Below, piece by piece: positions 8,100-15,612 of a DNA stretch of 64,000 bases. The DNA is from Streptomyces sp. XY006. GTDB taxonomy: Bacteria; Actinomycetota; Actinomycetes; Streptomycetales; Streptomycetaceae. The first letter of the stretch is position 1, and each line of letters starts with the position of its first letter. Position numbers and translations under genes: made by a program. The stretch spans positions 1-64,000 of the forward strand of contig NZ_NOKT01000020.1 of NCBI RefSeq assembly GCF_002237655.1. Direction: 5' to 3'. The notes beneath the pieces are model-generated. The model did not search any database. It had not been told where the DNA came from and was given only the letters and a program-made list of their open reading frames with translations.

Positions 8100-8135
8100 T
8101 CGCGTGAATGCGCGTACTCACGGATGCTCGGTCCC

Positions 8136-8363
8136 ATGGATCTTGACCGCAGCAAGCCCGTATGGCCCCAGGTTGCTGCCGAGCTACGCCGACGACTGGA
8201 CGCCGGTACGTACGCCCCTGGCGAGAGGTTCCCTGCCGTGGTCGACCTTGCTGCGGAGTTGGACGTGGCTCCGTCGACCGTGCAGAAAGCCGTAGCGGCT
8301 CTCAGGGAAGAGGGGCGGCTCTATACCGTCCTGGGACAAGGATCGTTCGTCTCCAAGCCATAG
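8136..8363 (+). CDS. minimal GntR-family regulator (winged helix only)
   Basis: A 75-aa protein consisting only of the GntR DNA-binding domain: 'PVWPQVAAELRRRLDAGTY', the recognition helix region 'LDVAPSTVQKAVAALREEG' and the wing 'GQGSFVSKP'. The usual effector-binding C-terminal domain is absent, so any signal input must be by another route. ATG 8136 is preferred to the in-frame ATG at 8124 because it matches the domain start. It probably autoregulates through the repeat operator upstream. Confidence 0.8.
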   Translation: MDLDRSKPVWPQVAAELRRRLDAGTYAPGERFPAVVDLAAELDVAPSTVQKAVAALREEGRLYTVLGQGSFVSKP

Positions 8364-8510
8364 AAAGCCGTACAGAGGTTCTGAGGACGGTTCTCGGCTA
8401 CTGCCCCTCCCCTAAGAGACCCTAGGCACGCGAAAGACCGGACCACCCCGAATTGATATTCAATTGTTAAAGATAGGGGGGCGAATTCATAAACAATTCC
8501 ATAAAAGAAT

Positions 8511-8536
8511 AAGGCCCCACCATTTGGCAGGGCCTT
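8511..8536. terminator. terminator between gntR and integrase
   Basis: AAGGCCC (8511-8517) pairs with GGGCCTT (8530-8536), followed by TTTCTTT on the plus strand and preceded by A-rich sequence that gives a U run on the minus strand. It should terminate both the gntR and the integrase transcripts. The rest of 8364-8551 is AT-rich and includes the dyad AATTG-ATATT-CAATT near 8450. Confidence 0.8.
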
Positions 8537-8551
8537 TCTTTATGCCTCTCT

Positions 8552-10168
8552 TTATCGAGCGAACCCCAATGCCTTCCATCGGTATTCTTCGGTGACGTTA
8601 TGACTAATCACCATTCTAGTCATCTTGCCTTTCTTTCCAGGGCGGGTAAGGGCAAGCTCATTAGCCATGGTCTGGATATCTCCCAGATCCATAACCATTC
8701 CCCTTTCGTTTTCATCCGCCCCCTTATCCCAAGCCCAGATCTTTACGCCATAGGTGCGGAGGAATTCCCTACGGTCTTCCTGGTCTTTGGACCCCCAGAC
8801 TTCCCCGTACTTCTTACCCGTGGCTTTCAGTGTGGGGTTAGCCCTTTCCTCTTCCTGCTTAGCGAGTAGCGCGACCTTTGCCGACAGCCCTTTATGCATA
8901 CGCCGGTAGGACTCTTCCTGTCCCTCCCCGTCGTACTCACCTGCCAGGAAGTCAGCTTCCAGCTTTTCCAGGCGTGCCCTAGCTGACTGGAGTTTCCTTG
9001 CCTGAGAGGGTCCCTTACCGGCTCGCTCGTACATGTCCCACGTGCCTACGCTCCCGCGAATCTCCTGGTCAACCCACGTATCGAGCACGTCAGCACGGAC
9101 GTAAAGACCGACAGTGCAACCACCGCCCTTGAACTTGTTGGAGCAGCGGTAATACCTGTGTCCGGGAATCCTTTCTCCGTCTTTCCTGGTGTGGCCGGAA
9201 TTCAGAAGGGAAGTAACCGGCGCTCCACAATTGCCACACCGGGCAATACCGGCAAGCAGGCTCTTTCCACCGGTGCGGCTTTCCGTTCCTACAGGCTTGG
9301 GAGCCGGTTTGATTCTGTCGACCAGGTCTGTCCATTCATCCATAGAAGCCAAAGGCTTTTCAGGAAGAATCACCGGCTCTCCCTGGTCGTCTAGAACGGC
9401 CTCCCCTTTGTACGTGTAGATACCGGGAACCCAAGAGGAGCGGATGAACTTATTGATGATGGTCGACTGCCATTGCGTTCCCTTGGTTGCCTCCCCCTTC
9501 AATTTCCTGAGGTGGTCTCCCCATGTGAGTACGCCACGCGCATTGAAGTCTCGGGCGATCCTGTGTGTGGACTGTCCCTCACGGACACGAGTGAAGATCT
9601 CTTCCACGTAAGGATAGAAGTCCTGGTCAATCTCCAAAACCTTCCTCTTGCCGCCCTCTACGGCCTTGATGCGGTAGCCGGTAGGCGGAGCGCCCGTAAG
9701 CCAGGAACGGTTCTCTAGGCGGCTCTGTACGCCGTTGAGGATGCGTGCCTGAATGGTGTCCCACTCAGCCTCAGCGAATACGGCAGTCATGCGAGCCATC
9801 ATCTTTCCCTGAGGGGTGCTCAGGTCGAACCCCTCTTCAACACAGACGATGAACTTGCCGTGTTCCTGTGCCCACTCCAAGAGTTCGTTGAAGTGCATCG
9901 AGCGACGCGTAAGCCTGTCCATCTTGGCTGCAATGATCACGTCGAACTCATCAGCCTTGGACGTGAGCCAGCGTCCAAGCTTCGGACGCTTGAAGGGGCT
10001 CATCGAGCCGGATACGTCCGTGTCCTCTGCCTCCCCCACCAGGACGCCGGACAGGTGAGGAGAGCTGACGTGGTGTCGGATCACGCCACGTTGCCACTCG
10101 ATGGACGTAGAGCCGTCCGAGTCGGCAGACAGGCGGAGACAGGCGAGGTAGCGCAGACCAGGTGGCAT
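8552..10168 (-). CDS. large serine integrase
   Basis: Site-specific recombinase of 538 aa. The N-terminal resolvase domain has the catalytic context LRLSADSDGS with the likely nucleophile Ser14 and the KMDRLTRRS segment (82-90). A recombinase domain follows (about 155-285), then a zinc ribbon with Cys311, Cys314, Cys342 and Cys351, and a coiled coil (about 390-445). Length and order are those of phiC31-like integrases, so it should join short attP and attB sites and need a directionality factor for excision; I see no such factor. A TAGCCT hexamer six bases before the ATG and a GTTACC-like -35 suggest leaderless expression. It lies at the element's right end, where an att site is expected. Confidence 0.93.
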   Translation of the reverse strand: MPPGLRYLACLRLSADSDGSTSIEWQRGVIRHHVSSPHLSGVLVGEAEDTDVSGSMSPFKRPKLGRWLTSKADEFDVIIAAKMDRLTRRSMHFNELLEWAQEHGKFIVCVEEGFDLSTPQGKMMARMTAVFAEAEWDTIQARILNGVQSRLENRSWLTGAPPTGYRIKAVEGGKRKVLEIDQDFYPYVEEIFTRVREGQSTHRIARDFNARGVLTWGDHLRKLKGEATKGTQWQSTIINKFIRSSWVPGIYTYKGEAVLDDQGEPVILPEKPLASMDEWTDLVDRIKPAPKPVGTESRTGGKSLLAGIARCGNCGAPVTSLLNSGHTRKDGERIPGHRYYRCSNKFKGGGCTVGLYVRADVLDTWVDQEIRGSVGTWDMYERAGKGPSQARKLQSARARLEKLEADFLAGEYDGEGQEESYRRMHKGLSAKVALLAKQEEERANPTLKATGKKYGEVWGSKDQEDRREFLRTYGVKIWAWDKGADENERGMVMDLGDIQTMANELALTRPGKKGKMTRMVISHNVTEEYRWKALGFAR

Positions 10169-10245
10169 GAGGGGAGGCTAGCGGAGTCTGTGTGCCTAGG
10201 TAACCGGCTTGCTTGTGCTTCTGAAACGGCTCTTGATAGCACTCG

Positions 10246-10265
10246 GGCGGGTCGTACGACCCGCC
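10246..10265. promoter_or_regulatory. 20-bp perfect palindrome at the right edge of the element
   Basis: GGCGGGTCGTACGACCCGCC is a perfect palindrome between the divergent integrase and small membrane protein genes. It could be an operator, a hairpin or part of the attachment region. The sequence alone does not decide. Confidence 0.6.
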
Positions 10266-10345
10266 GGTACCAAGGCTAATGCTCTTACAGCCGGTGACAA
10301 GACGTCACCGGGTTGTTCCTTCGCGCTGGGAACTACCCTGGTCGG

Positions 10346-10594
10346 GTGCGTGACAAAACCCAAACGAATTCCGCCGCGCCCGGTGACCGTCTGGTCCGTG
10401 CCGGAGCCGTCGTCTTCTTCATCGGTGCCGTGGCCACACTGGTCACGGTCGCCCCGCTGTTCCTCGGAACGACGCCCTTTCCGACGTACATGTTCGGATT
10501 GAGCATGCTCATGGCGGTCGGATTCCTGATGGCCGGTGCGGGAGTACTGCGTTCCGTCTCGGCCGGCCGGCGTCAGGCGCGCGCGGGACGGTAG
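10346..10594 (+). CDS. small membrane protein, unknown
   Basis: An 82-aa protein with two transmembrane helices (about 20-40 and 48-68) and basic ends. GTG 10346 reads MRDKTQTNSAAPGDRLV. A TACCCT hexamer ends six bases upstream and a TTGTTC-like -35 lies 15 bases before it, so translation is probably leaderless. GC content returns to chromosomal level here, marking the right border of the integrated element. Its 3' end overlaps the convergent HAD hydrolase gene by 22 bp. No function is known to me. Confidence 0.7.
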   Translation: MRDKTQTNSAAPGDRLVRAGAVVFFIGAVATLVTVAPLFLGTTPFPTYMFGLSMLMAVGFLMAGAGVLRSVSAGRRQARAGR

Positions 10595-11187
10595 TCCGAA
10601 AGCCACCCGGGGAATTCGCTCAGGCCGGTGAGGACGACGTCCGCGCCCGCCGCGCGCAGTTCCTCCGGGGAGCAGGGGCCGGTCGCCACGGCGACGGAGA
10701 GCGCGCCGGCCGTACGGGCCCCGCGGACGTCCCCGACGTGGTCGCCGACGTAGACGGCCGCGCCGTGCTCGCGCAGGGCCTCCGCCTTCTGCTCGGCCCA
10801 CAGGTCGCCGATGACCGCGTCGGGCTCCAGGCCCAGGTGGGCGAGGTGCAGCTTGGCGTTGGGCTCGTACTTGGCGGTGACGACGATCGCGCGCCCGCCG
10901 GCCTCCCGGACCGCGGCGACGGCCTCCCGGGCCCCCTCCAGCGCCGGGGTCGCCTCGATGGCGATCGTCGGGTACATCGCCCGGTACAGGTCCGCCACGG
11001 CCGCCACCTCCTCGGCCGGGAACCAGTTGACCAACTCCTCGGCCAGCGGCGGCCCGAGCCGGGTGACCGCCAGATCGGCGTCGATGTACGTCCCCGTCCG
11101 CTCGGACAGCGCCAGGTAGCAGGCGCGGATGCCGGGACGGGAGTCGATGAGGGTCATGTCGAGGTCGAAGCCGACGGTGAATGCCAT
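10573..11187 (-). CDS. HAD-family hydrolase
   Basis: Haloacid dehalogenase-like phosphatase of 204 aa. Motif I is FDLDMTLID (residues 7-15) with the nucleophile Asp8 and Asp10; the motif II region 'AIVVTAKYEPNAKLHL' follows; motif IV is 'YVGDHVGDVRGARTAG' (about 146-161). The helical cap between 17 and 85 puts it with phosphoglycolate phosphatase-like enzymes, but the substrate is unknown. I chose ATG 11187 because the HAD strand starts immediately; ATG 11196 is three codons upstream. Confidence 0.88.
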   Translation of the reverse strand: MAFTVGFDLDMTLIDSRPGIRACYLALSERTGTYIDADLAVTRLGPPLAEELVNWFPAEEVAAVADLYRAMYPTIAIEATPALEGAREAVAAVREAGGRAIVVTAKYEPNAKLHLAHLGLEPDAVIGDLWAEQKAEALREHGAAVYVGDHVGDVRGARTAGALSVAVATGPCSPEELRAAGADVVLTGLSEFPGWLSDYRPARA

Positions 11188-11252
11188 ATGGGCCATTGTG
11201 CCCAGCCGGTCCGCACGGCAGACGCGCGCCCGGGGCGGCCGGCGGCGGCGCG

Positions 11253-12239
11253 CTAGCGGCGGCGCTGCGAACGCCAGACCAGGAACAGGGCCGACGTCAC
11301 CGCCGCGCCCCGCACCACCCAGGGCCATGTCTGCGCCACCGCGTCGTTCATCGCGCCCTCGGCGATCGGCTCGCCCCAGCGGTCGTTCATCCGTCCCCAC
11401 AGCCACACCAGGCCCGCCACCACCGCCGTACTGGGCAGGATCACCACCGCCCACTTCGTCTCCGCCGGGGTCAACCGGCGTGAGGCGTAGGCGATGAGCC
11501 AGCCGAGGAGGAGCACGAACCAGTTGCCGAGGACGGCGCCCGCGACGAGGAGGCCGGCCGCGATCAGGAGCAGGGGGTTGCTCCAGTTCCCGGCGGCGGG
11601 CAGCCCCGGGAGGAGACGGCGGCCCTTCTTCCCGGTCTCCTCCACCGGCTCGGCCGCCTCGACGGCGGGGGCCGGTTCCTGCTTCTCCGGCTCGGCCTTC
11701 CGCTGCGGCGGCGGCTTCAGCAAATCCGGCAGCTCCACCCCGCCCACGAAGCCCGGCACCTCGTCGCCCACGCCGAAGGGGCTGCTGTCGACCCGCCACC
11801 AGTCCGGCTGGAGCGCGCTGTCCCCGAGCTCGTGCCCGGCGGCCAGGTGCGGCGGGGCCGGGCCGTCGAAGGGCGCGGGCTGCGCCTGCTCGGCGGGCCG
11901 CGCCGGGCGGGGCCGCGGCACGACGCGCCGCACCCCCTTGGCCCGCTCCCGCCCCTGCGGTTCGCGGTCGGGCTGCACGGGCACGGCGGCGGGGGCGGCG
12001 CCCGGCTCGCGCCCGTCCGCCGCGGCGGCCACGACATCGTCGGGGCTGCCCAGACGGGTCAGGATGCGGCGGACGGCGGCGGGCGAGTCGACGGTGGCCC
12101 TGGCGCGGCGCCGGTCGATCTCGTTGCGCAGGTCCGCGACCAGGCGCATGCGGGTGGCCGACGACAACTGCTGCTGCTGGGCCACGTCGCCGACGCGGCT
12201 CAGATACTCGTAAACGACCTGGTCGCTCTCAATCCCCAC
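11253..12239 (-). CDS. membrane protein with N-terminal HAAS-like helical domain
   Basis: Protein of 328 aa. The N-terminus (about 3-75) is helical, with 'YEYLSRVGDVAQQQQLS' and 'ILTRLGSPDDVV', resembling HAAS/DUF1700 signalling domains. A long proline-rich linker leads to three or four transmembrane helices in the last 120 residues. GTG 12239 is preceded by GGAGGGG with six-base spacing; the open frame continues to 12320 but there is no ribosome site there. It is divergent from the helicase-associated gene. HAAS proteins are often partners of PadR regulators, but none is adjacent here. Confidence 0.7.
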   Translation of the reverse strand: MGIESDQVVYEYLSRVGDVAQQQQLSSATRMRLVADLRNEIDRRRARATVDSPAAVRRILTRLGSPDDVVAAAADGREPGAAPAAVPVQPDREPQGRERAKGVRRVVPRPRPARPAEQAQPAPFDGPAPPHLAAGHELGDSALQPDWWRVDSSPFGVGDEVPGFVGGVELPDLLKPPPQRKAEPEKQEPAPAVEAAEPVEETGKKGRRLLPGLPAAGNWSNPLLLIAAGLLVAGAVLGNWFVLLLGWLIAYASRRLTPAETKWAVVILPSTAVVAGLVWLWGRMNDRWGEPIAEGAMNDAVAQTWPWVVRGAAVTSALFLVWRSQRRR

Positions 12240-12391
12240 GAAGTCCCCTCCGGGGCGGGTGCGTTGCGTGACGCCGTCGGACGACGGTACCGCGCGGACC
12301 GGCGGGGCTTCCAAAAGCACGGGGGGTGTCCGGGTGCGAGGCCGCGCACAGTCGGCCCGGCCGCCGGAGGCGACCCGCTACCGTGGACCGG

Positions 12392-14929
12392 ATGAGCACC
12401 GAGGACAGGCCTGTGGCCCCCCGCTCCCTCGCGGAAGCGCTCCGCGCGCGGGGCGACGCCGCGCTGGGCGCGCTCCTGCGCAGCCGACCGGACCTCATCA
12501 CGCCCGTGCCCACCGACCTCACGCAGCTCGCGACCCGCGCCGGCACCCGCGCCTCGGTAGTGCGGGCCCTGGAGCGGCTGGACCGCTTCACGCTGCAGAC
12601 GGCGGAGGCGCTGGCCGTGGCGGCGGACCCGGCGGCCTACGACGAACTGCTCGGGCTCATGGCGGGCGACGCGGCCGACCCGGCAGTGGTGGCCGCCCTG
12701 CCGCACGCCCTGGACACGCTGCGCGAGCAGGCCCTGGTGTGGGGCGGCGACGACCGGCTGCGGCTGGTGCGCACGGCCCGTGAGCTGCTGGCACCCTCGC
12801 CGCAGCACCCCTCGCCGACGGGGCTGGGACCCACCGTGCAGGAGGCCACCGCGGGGATGTCCCCGGGGCGGATCCAGGAGATCGTCACGACGGCCGGGCT
12901 GCCCTCCACGCACGACTCGGTCTCGGCGGTGACCGCCCTGGCGGGGCTGTTCGGCGACCGCCGGCGGATGGCGGCCCTGCTCGCACAGGCCCCGGCCGAC
13001 TCCCTGGAGGTGCTGGAGCGGCTGGTGTGGGGACCGCCGTACGGGCAGGTCACGGCCGATCCGGCGCCCCGGCTGCGCTGGCTGCTGGACCGCGGGCTGC
13101 TGCTGCCGACGGCGCCCGGGACGGTCGTGCTGCCGCGCGAGGTGGCGCTGCACCTGCGGCGGGGGCTGGCGCACCGGGCGCCCGAGCCGGTGCCGCCGGC
13201 GGTGGAGGCGGCCGCGGTACACCGTCCACAGGTTGTGGACAGCACGGCGGCCGGGCAGGCGTACACCGCGCTCGCGACCGTCGAGGAGCTGCTGAAGGAC
13301 TGGGACGAGGGCGGCCCGGCGGTGCTGCGGGCCGGGGGCCTGAGCGTGCGGGACCTGAAGCGGACCGCCGTCGCCCTGGACGTGCCGGAGCCGGTCGCCG
13401 CGTTCTGGGTGGAGCTGGCGTACGCGGCGGGCCTGATCGCCTCGGACGGGGAGGCCGACGAGCGGTACGCGGCCACCCCGGCCTACGACGAGTGGCGCGA
13501 GCAGCCCCCCGCCGAGCGCTGGTCGGTGCTGGTCACGGCGTGGCTCGCGGCGACCCGGACGGCCGGCCTGGTCGGCGGGCGGGACGCCAAGGACCGGACG
13601 CTGTCGGCGCTCGGGCCGGGCCTGGACCGCTCGGCGGCGCCCGAGGTGCGCCACCGGGTGCTGGCCCTGCTGGCCGCCCTGCCGGAGGGGGCCGCGCCGG
13701 ACCCCGAGTCGGTGCTGGCCCGGCTGCGCTGGGAGCGCCCGCTGCGCGGTGCCCGGCCCGAGGACGACCTGCGCGGCCGGCTCGCCCGCTGGACGCTGTC
13801 CGAGGCGGAGCTGCTGGGCGTCACCGGCCGGGGCGCGCTGTCGGCCCACGGCCGGGCCCTGCTGGGCGCGCCCGCGGCCGTGCCGAAGGACCGGCCGGCC
13901 GAGTCCTCCGGCCCCGGGGACAAGCTGCCCGTCCACCACCACCGCCCCGCCCCGCTGACGCCCCTGTCCCCCGCCGAGCAGGCCGTCGCCTCCGCGGCGG
14001 CGGCCCGGGTCCTCGCACCGCTGCTGCCCGAGCCGCTGGACCACGTGCTGCTGCAGGCCGACCTCACGGCGGTGGCGCCCGGGCCGCTGGAGCGGCCGCT
14101 CGCCGACATGCTGGGCGTGCTGGCGGACGTCGAGTCCAAGGGCGGGGCCACCGTCTACCGGTTCACGCCCGGGTCGGTGCGGCGCGCCCTCGACTCCGGA
14201 CAGACCGCCTCCGACCTGCACGCCTTCCTCGCGGCCCACTCCCGTACGCCGGTGCCGCAGCCGCTGTCGTACCTGATCGACGACGTGGCCCGCAGACACG
14301 GGCAGTTGCGCGTGGGCGCGGCCTCGGCGTACGTGCGCTGCGACGACGACGCGATGCTCGGCGAGATCCTCGCCGACAAGCGGGCCGCCGGTCTTGGGCT
14401 GCGCCGGCTCGCGCCGACCGTGCTGGCCGCGCAGGCCGACCCGGCGGGTCTCCTGGAGGGCTTGCGGGCGATGGGGTTCGCGCCGGCCGCCGAGTCCGCC
14501 GAGGGCGACGTGCTGATCACCCGCGCCCTGGCCCGCCGCACCCCGCCGCGCTCCGCGCCCGAGCCGGTCCCGGACGGCCCGCCCGTGCCCGACGACACCC
14601 TCCTCGCGGCGGCCCTGCGCGCCATCCGCGCGGGCGACCTCGCCTCCACCACGCCGCGCAAGCCCGGCACGGCCCCGGCCGCCGACGGGGAGCTGCCGCG
14701 CACCGGCTCCGCCGAGACCCTCGCCACCATGCAGGCCGCCGTCCTGACCGGCGAGGCCCTGTGGATCGGCTACGTCAACGCCGAGGGCGCCGCCAGCCAG
14801 CGGGTCATCGCCCCGATCCGCGTCGAGGGTGGTTTCGTCACGGCGTACGACCACACCGCGGACGAGGTCCGTACGTTTCCGCTGCACCGGATCACCGGGG
14901 TGGCGGAGCTGGCGGACGACGCGGGCTGA
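12392..14929 (+). CDS. helicase-associated (Helicase_C_3) protein, XPB partner-like
   Basis: Large protein of 845 aa. The early part reads as winged helices ('LATRAGTRASVVRALERLD', about 50-70; 'LKRTAVALDVPEPVAAFW', about 335-352). The middle (about 525-650) fits the Helicase_C_3 domain with 'LEPLDHVLLQADLTAVAPGP'. The end (about 780-845) resembles a WYL-type ligand or nucleic-acid-binding domain ('ALWIGYVNAEGAASQRVIAP'). There is no Walker A box. In mycobacteria a similar protein is encoded next to the XPB helicase; here the XPB gene follows 2 kb downstream. A TACCGT hexamer seven bases before ATG suggests a leaderless transcript. Role inferred: DNA repair partner of XPB. Confidence 0.75.
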   Translation: MSTEDRPVAPRSLAEALRARGDAALGALLRSRPDLITPVPTDLTQLATRAGTRASVVRALERLDRFTLQTAEALAVAADPAAYDELLGLMAGDAADPAVVAALPHALDTLREQALVWGGDDRLRLVRTARELLAPSPQHPSPTGLGPTVQEATAGMSPGRIQEIVTTAGLPSTHDSVSAVTALAGLFGDRRRMAALLAQAPADSLEVLERLVWGPPYGQVTADPAPRLRWLLDRGLLLPTAPGTVVLPREVALHLRRGLAHRAPEPVPPAVEAAAVHRPQVVDSTAAGQAYTALATVEELLKDWDEGGPAVLRAGGLSVRDLKRTAVALDVPEPVAAFWVELAYAAGLIASDGEADERYAATPAYDEWREQPPAERWSVLVTAWLAATRTAGLVGGRDAKDRTLSALGPGLDRSAAPEVRHRVLALLAALPEGAAPDPESVLARLRWERPLRGARPEDDLRGRLARWTLSEAELLGVTGRGALSAHGRALLGAPAAVPKDRPAESSGPGDKLPVHHHRPAPLTPLSPAEQAVASAAAARVLAPLLPEPLDHVLLQADLTAVAPGPLERPLADMLGVLADVESKGGATVYRFTPGSVRRALDSGQTASDLHAFLAAHSRTPVPQPLSYLIDDVARRHGQLRVGAASAYVRCDDDAMLGEILADKRAAGLGLRRLAPTVLAAQADPAGLLEGLRAMGFAPAAESAEGDVLITRALARRTPPRSAPEPVPDGPPVPDDTLLAAALRAIRAGDLASTTPRKPGTAPAADGELPRTGSAETLATMQAAVLTGEALWIGYVNAEGAASQRVIAPIRVEGGFVTAYDHTADEVRTFPLHRITGVAELADDAG

Positions 14930-15098
14930 CGGCGCCGCGCCGGGCCTCTCACCCGTTCGGGTGCACGCCGGCGTTCATGCACGCCACGCCGGGGATGTCC
15001 CACCCTCGGGCGACCTTCCCGGGCCTGTCGCATCACGCGGGGTGCCCGGGGGCAGCCACGGGGTGTCCCTGTGAGCGCTGTCGAAAGGAACTTCCCGC

Positions 15099-15230
15099 AT
15101 GCGCGCTGTTCGTCGAGTCGCCGCCGTCCTGGCCACCGCCGCCCTGATGACGTTCGGAGGGCTGGCCACCCCGGCCGCCGCGGTGAGCATCGATGTCGCC
15201 GGTCTGGTCCTGGAGACGCCGCAGATCTGA
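15099..15230 (+). CDS. secreted mini-peptide 1
   Basis: A 43-aa product: MRAVRRVAAVLATAALMTFG continues through a signal peptide ending near LATPAAA, leaving a mature peptide of about 15 residues, VSIDVAGLVLETPQI. AAAGGA lies nine bases before ATG. The basic N-region, hydrophobic core and Ala-X-Ala site are textbook Sec features. It is followed at 15409 by a second short secreted product with a similar start. I do not know the family. A signal, structural or surface peptide is possible, but that is inference. Confidence 0.65.
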   Translation: MRAVRRVAAVLATAALMTFGGLATPAAAVSIDVAGLVLETPQI

Positions 15231-15290
15231 TCGCCCGTCCGCGCGTTCACGGGCCGGCCCCGCGCCCGCGGGCCGGCCCGCGGCGACCGC

Positions 15291-15364
<74 letters not shown>

Positions 15365-15408
15365 GGAAAGGTCCCGTCCGTCGTCTCCAGAAAGGCCCTG
15401 TCGTCCGC

Positions 15409-15612
15409 ATGCGTGAAAAGCTGCCCGCCGTCGCCCTCGCCGCCGTCGCCCTCGTGGGCGCGCTCGCGTCCCCCGCCGCGGCGGCCGGGGCGCTGCCGCT
15501 GCCGCTGCCTGCCGCCGGTCCCGAGTCGCTGGTCACCGAGCCGCTGGTGACCGAGGGGGTCACCATCGAGGGTCCGCTGGTCCAGAACGTCAGTCTGCCC
15601 ACGCTGCGCTAG
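15409..15612 (+). CDS. secreted mini-peptide 2
   Basis: A 67-aa product with a Sec signal peptide (MREKLPAVALAAVALVGA, cleavage near SPAAAA) and a mature segment of about 40 residues ending 'VTIEGPLVQNVSLPTLR'. That end resembles mini-peptide 1 (VSIDVAGLVLETPQI) in its pattern Val-Ser/Thr-Ile-Asp/Glu, then Leu-Val. AAAGG lies about 12 bases before ATG. Its 3' end overlaps the convergent UPF0114-IstB gene by 23 bp. The frame stays open upstream through the GTCGCC repeat, so a longer form cannot be excluded. Function unknown. Confidence 0.65.
   Translation: MREKLPAVALAAVALVGALASPAAAAGALPLPLPAAGPESLVTEPLVTEGVTIEGPLVQNVSLPTLR

Larger units (their letters stand above)
5400..10230. mobile_element. 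integrated element with large serine integrase (boundaries approximate)
   Basis: Between the cold-shock gene and the small membrane protein at 10346 lies about 4.8 kb of visibly lower GC, with AT-rich intergenic stretches rare elsewhere in the window. It carries a large serine integrase at its right edge reading inward, a resolvase remnant at its left edge, a mini-GntR regulator and several small phage-like ORFs. It has no structural phage genes, replication genes or recognisable transfer genes, so it looks like a decayed integrative element or prophage remnant. I could not identify att sites: serine integrases leave only a few shared bases, and several pentamers are common to both flanks. 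Confidence 0.7.

Noticed and set aside
8600..8869. Plus-strand 89-codon frame
   Set aside because: Antisense to the integrase C-terminus, with no ribosome site.
5330..10300. AAACG or TTGAT as the serine-integrase crossover core
   Set aside because: Both pentamers occur in each flank by chance-compatible amounts, and no longer match or attP symmetry supports either.
12200..14887. Very long minus-strand open frame (895 codons) opposite the helicase-associated gene
   Set aside because: It is the antisense shadow of a high-GC gene. Its Arg/Gly/Gln-rich translation has no domain, while the plus-strand frame has recognisable domains and a promoter-like start.
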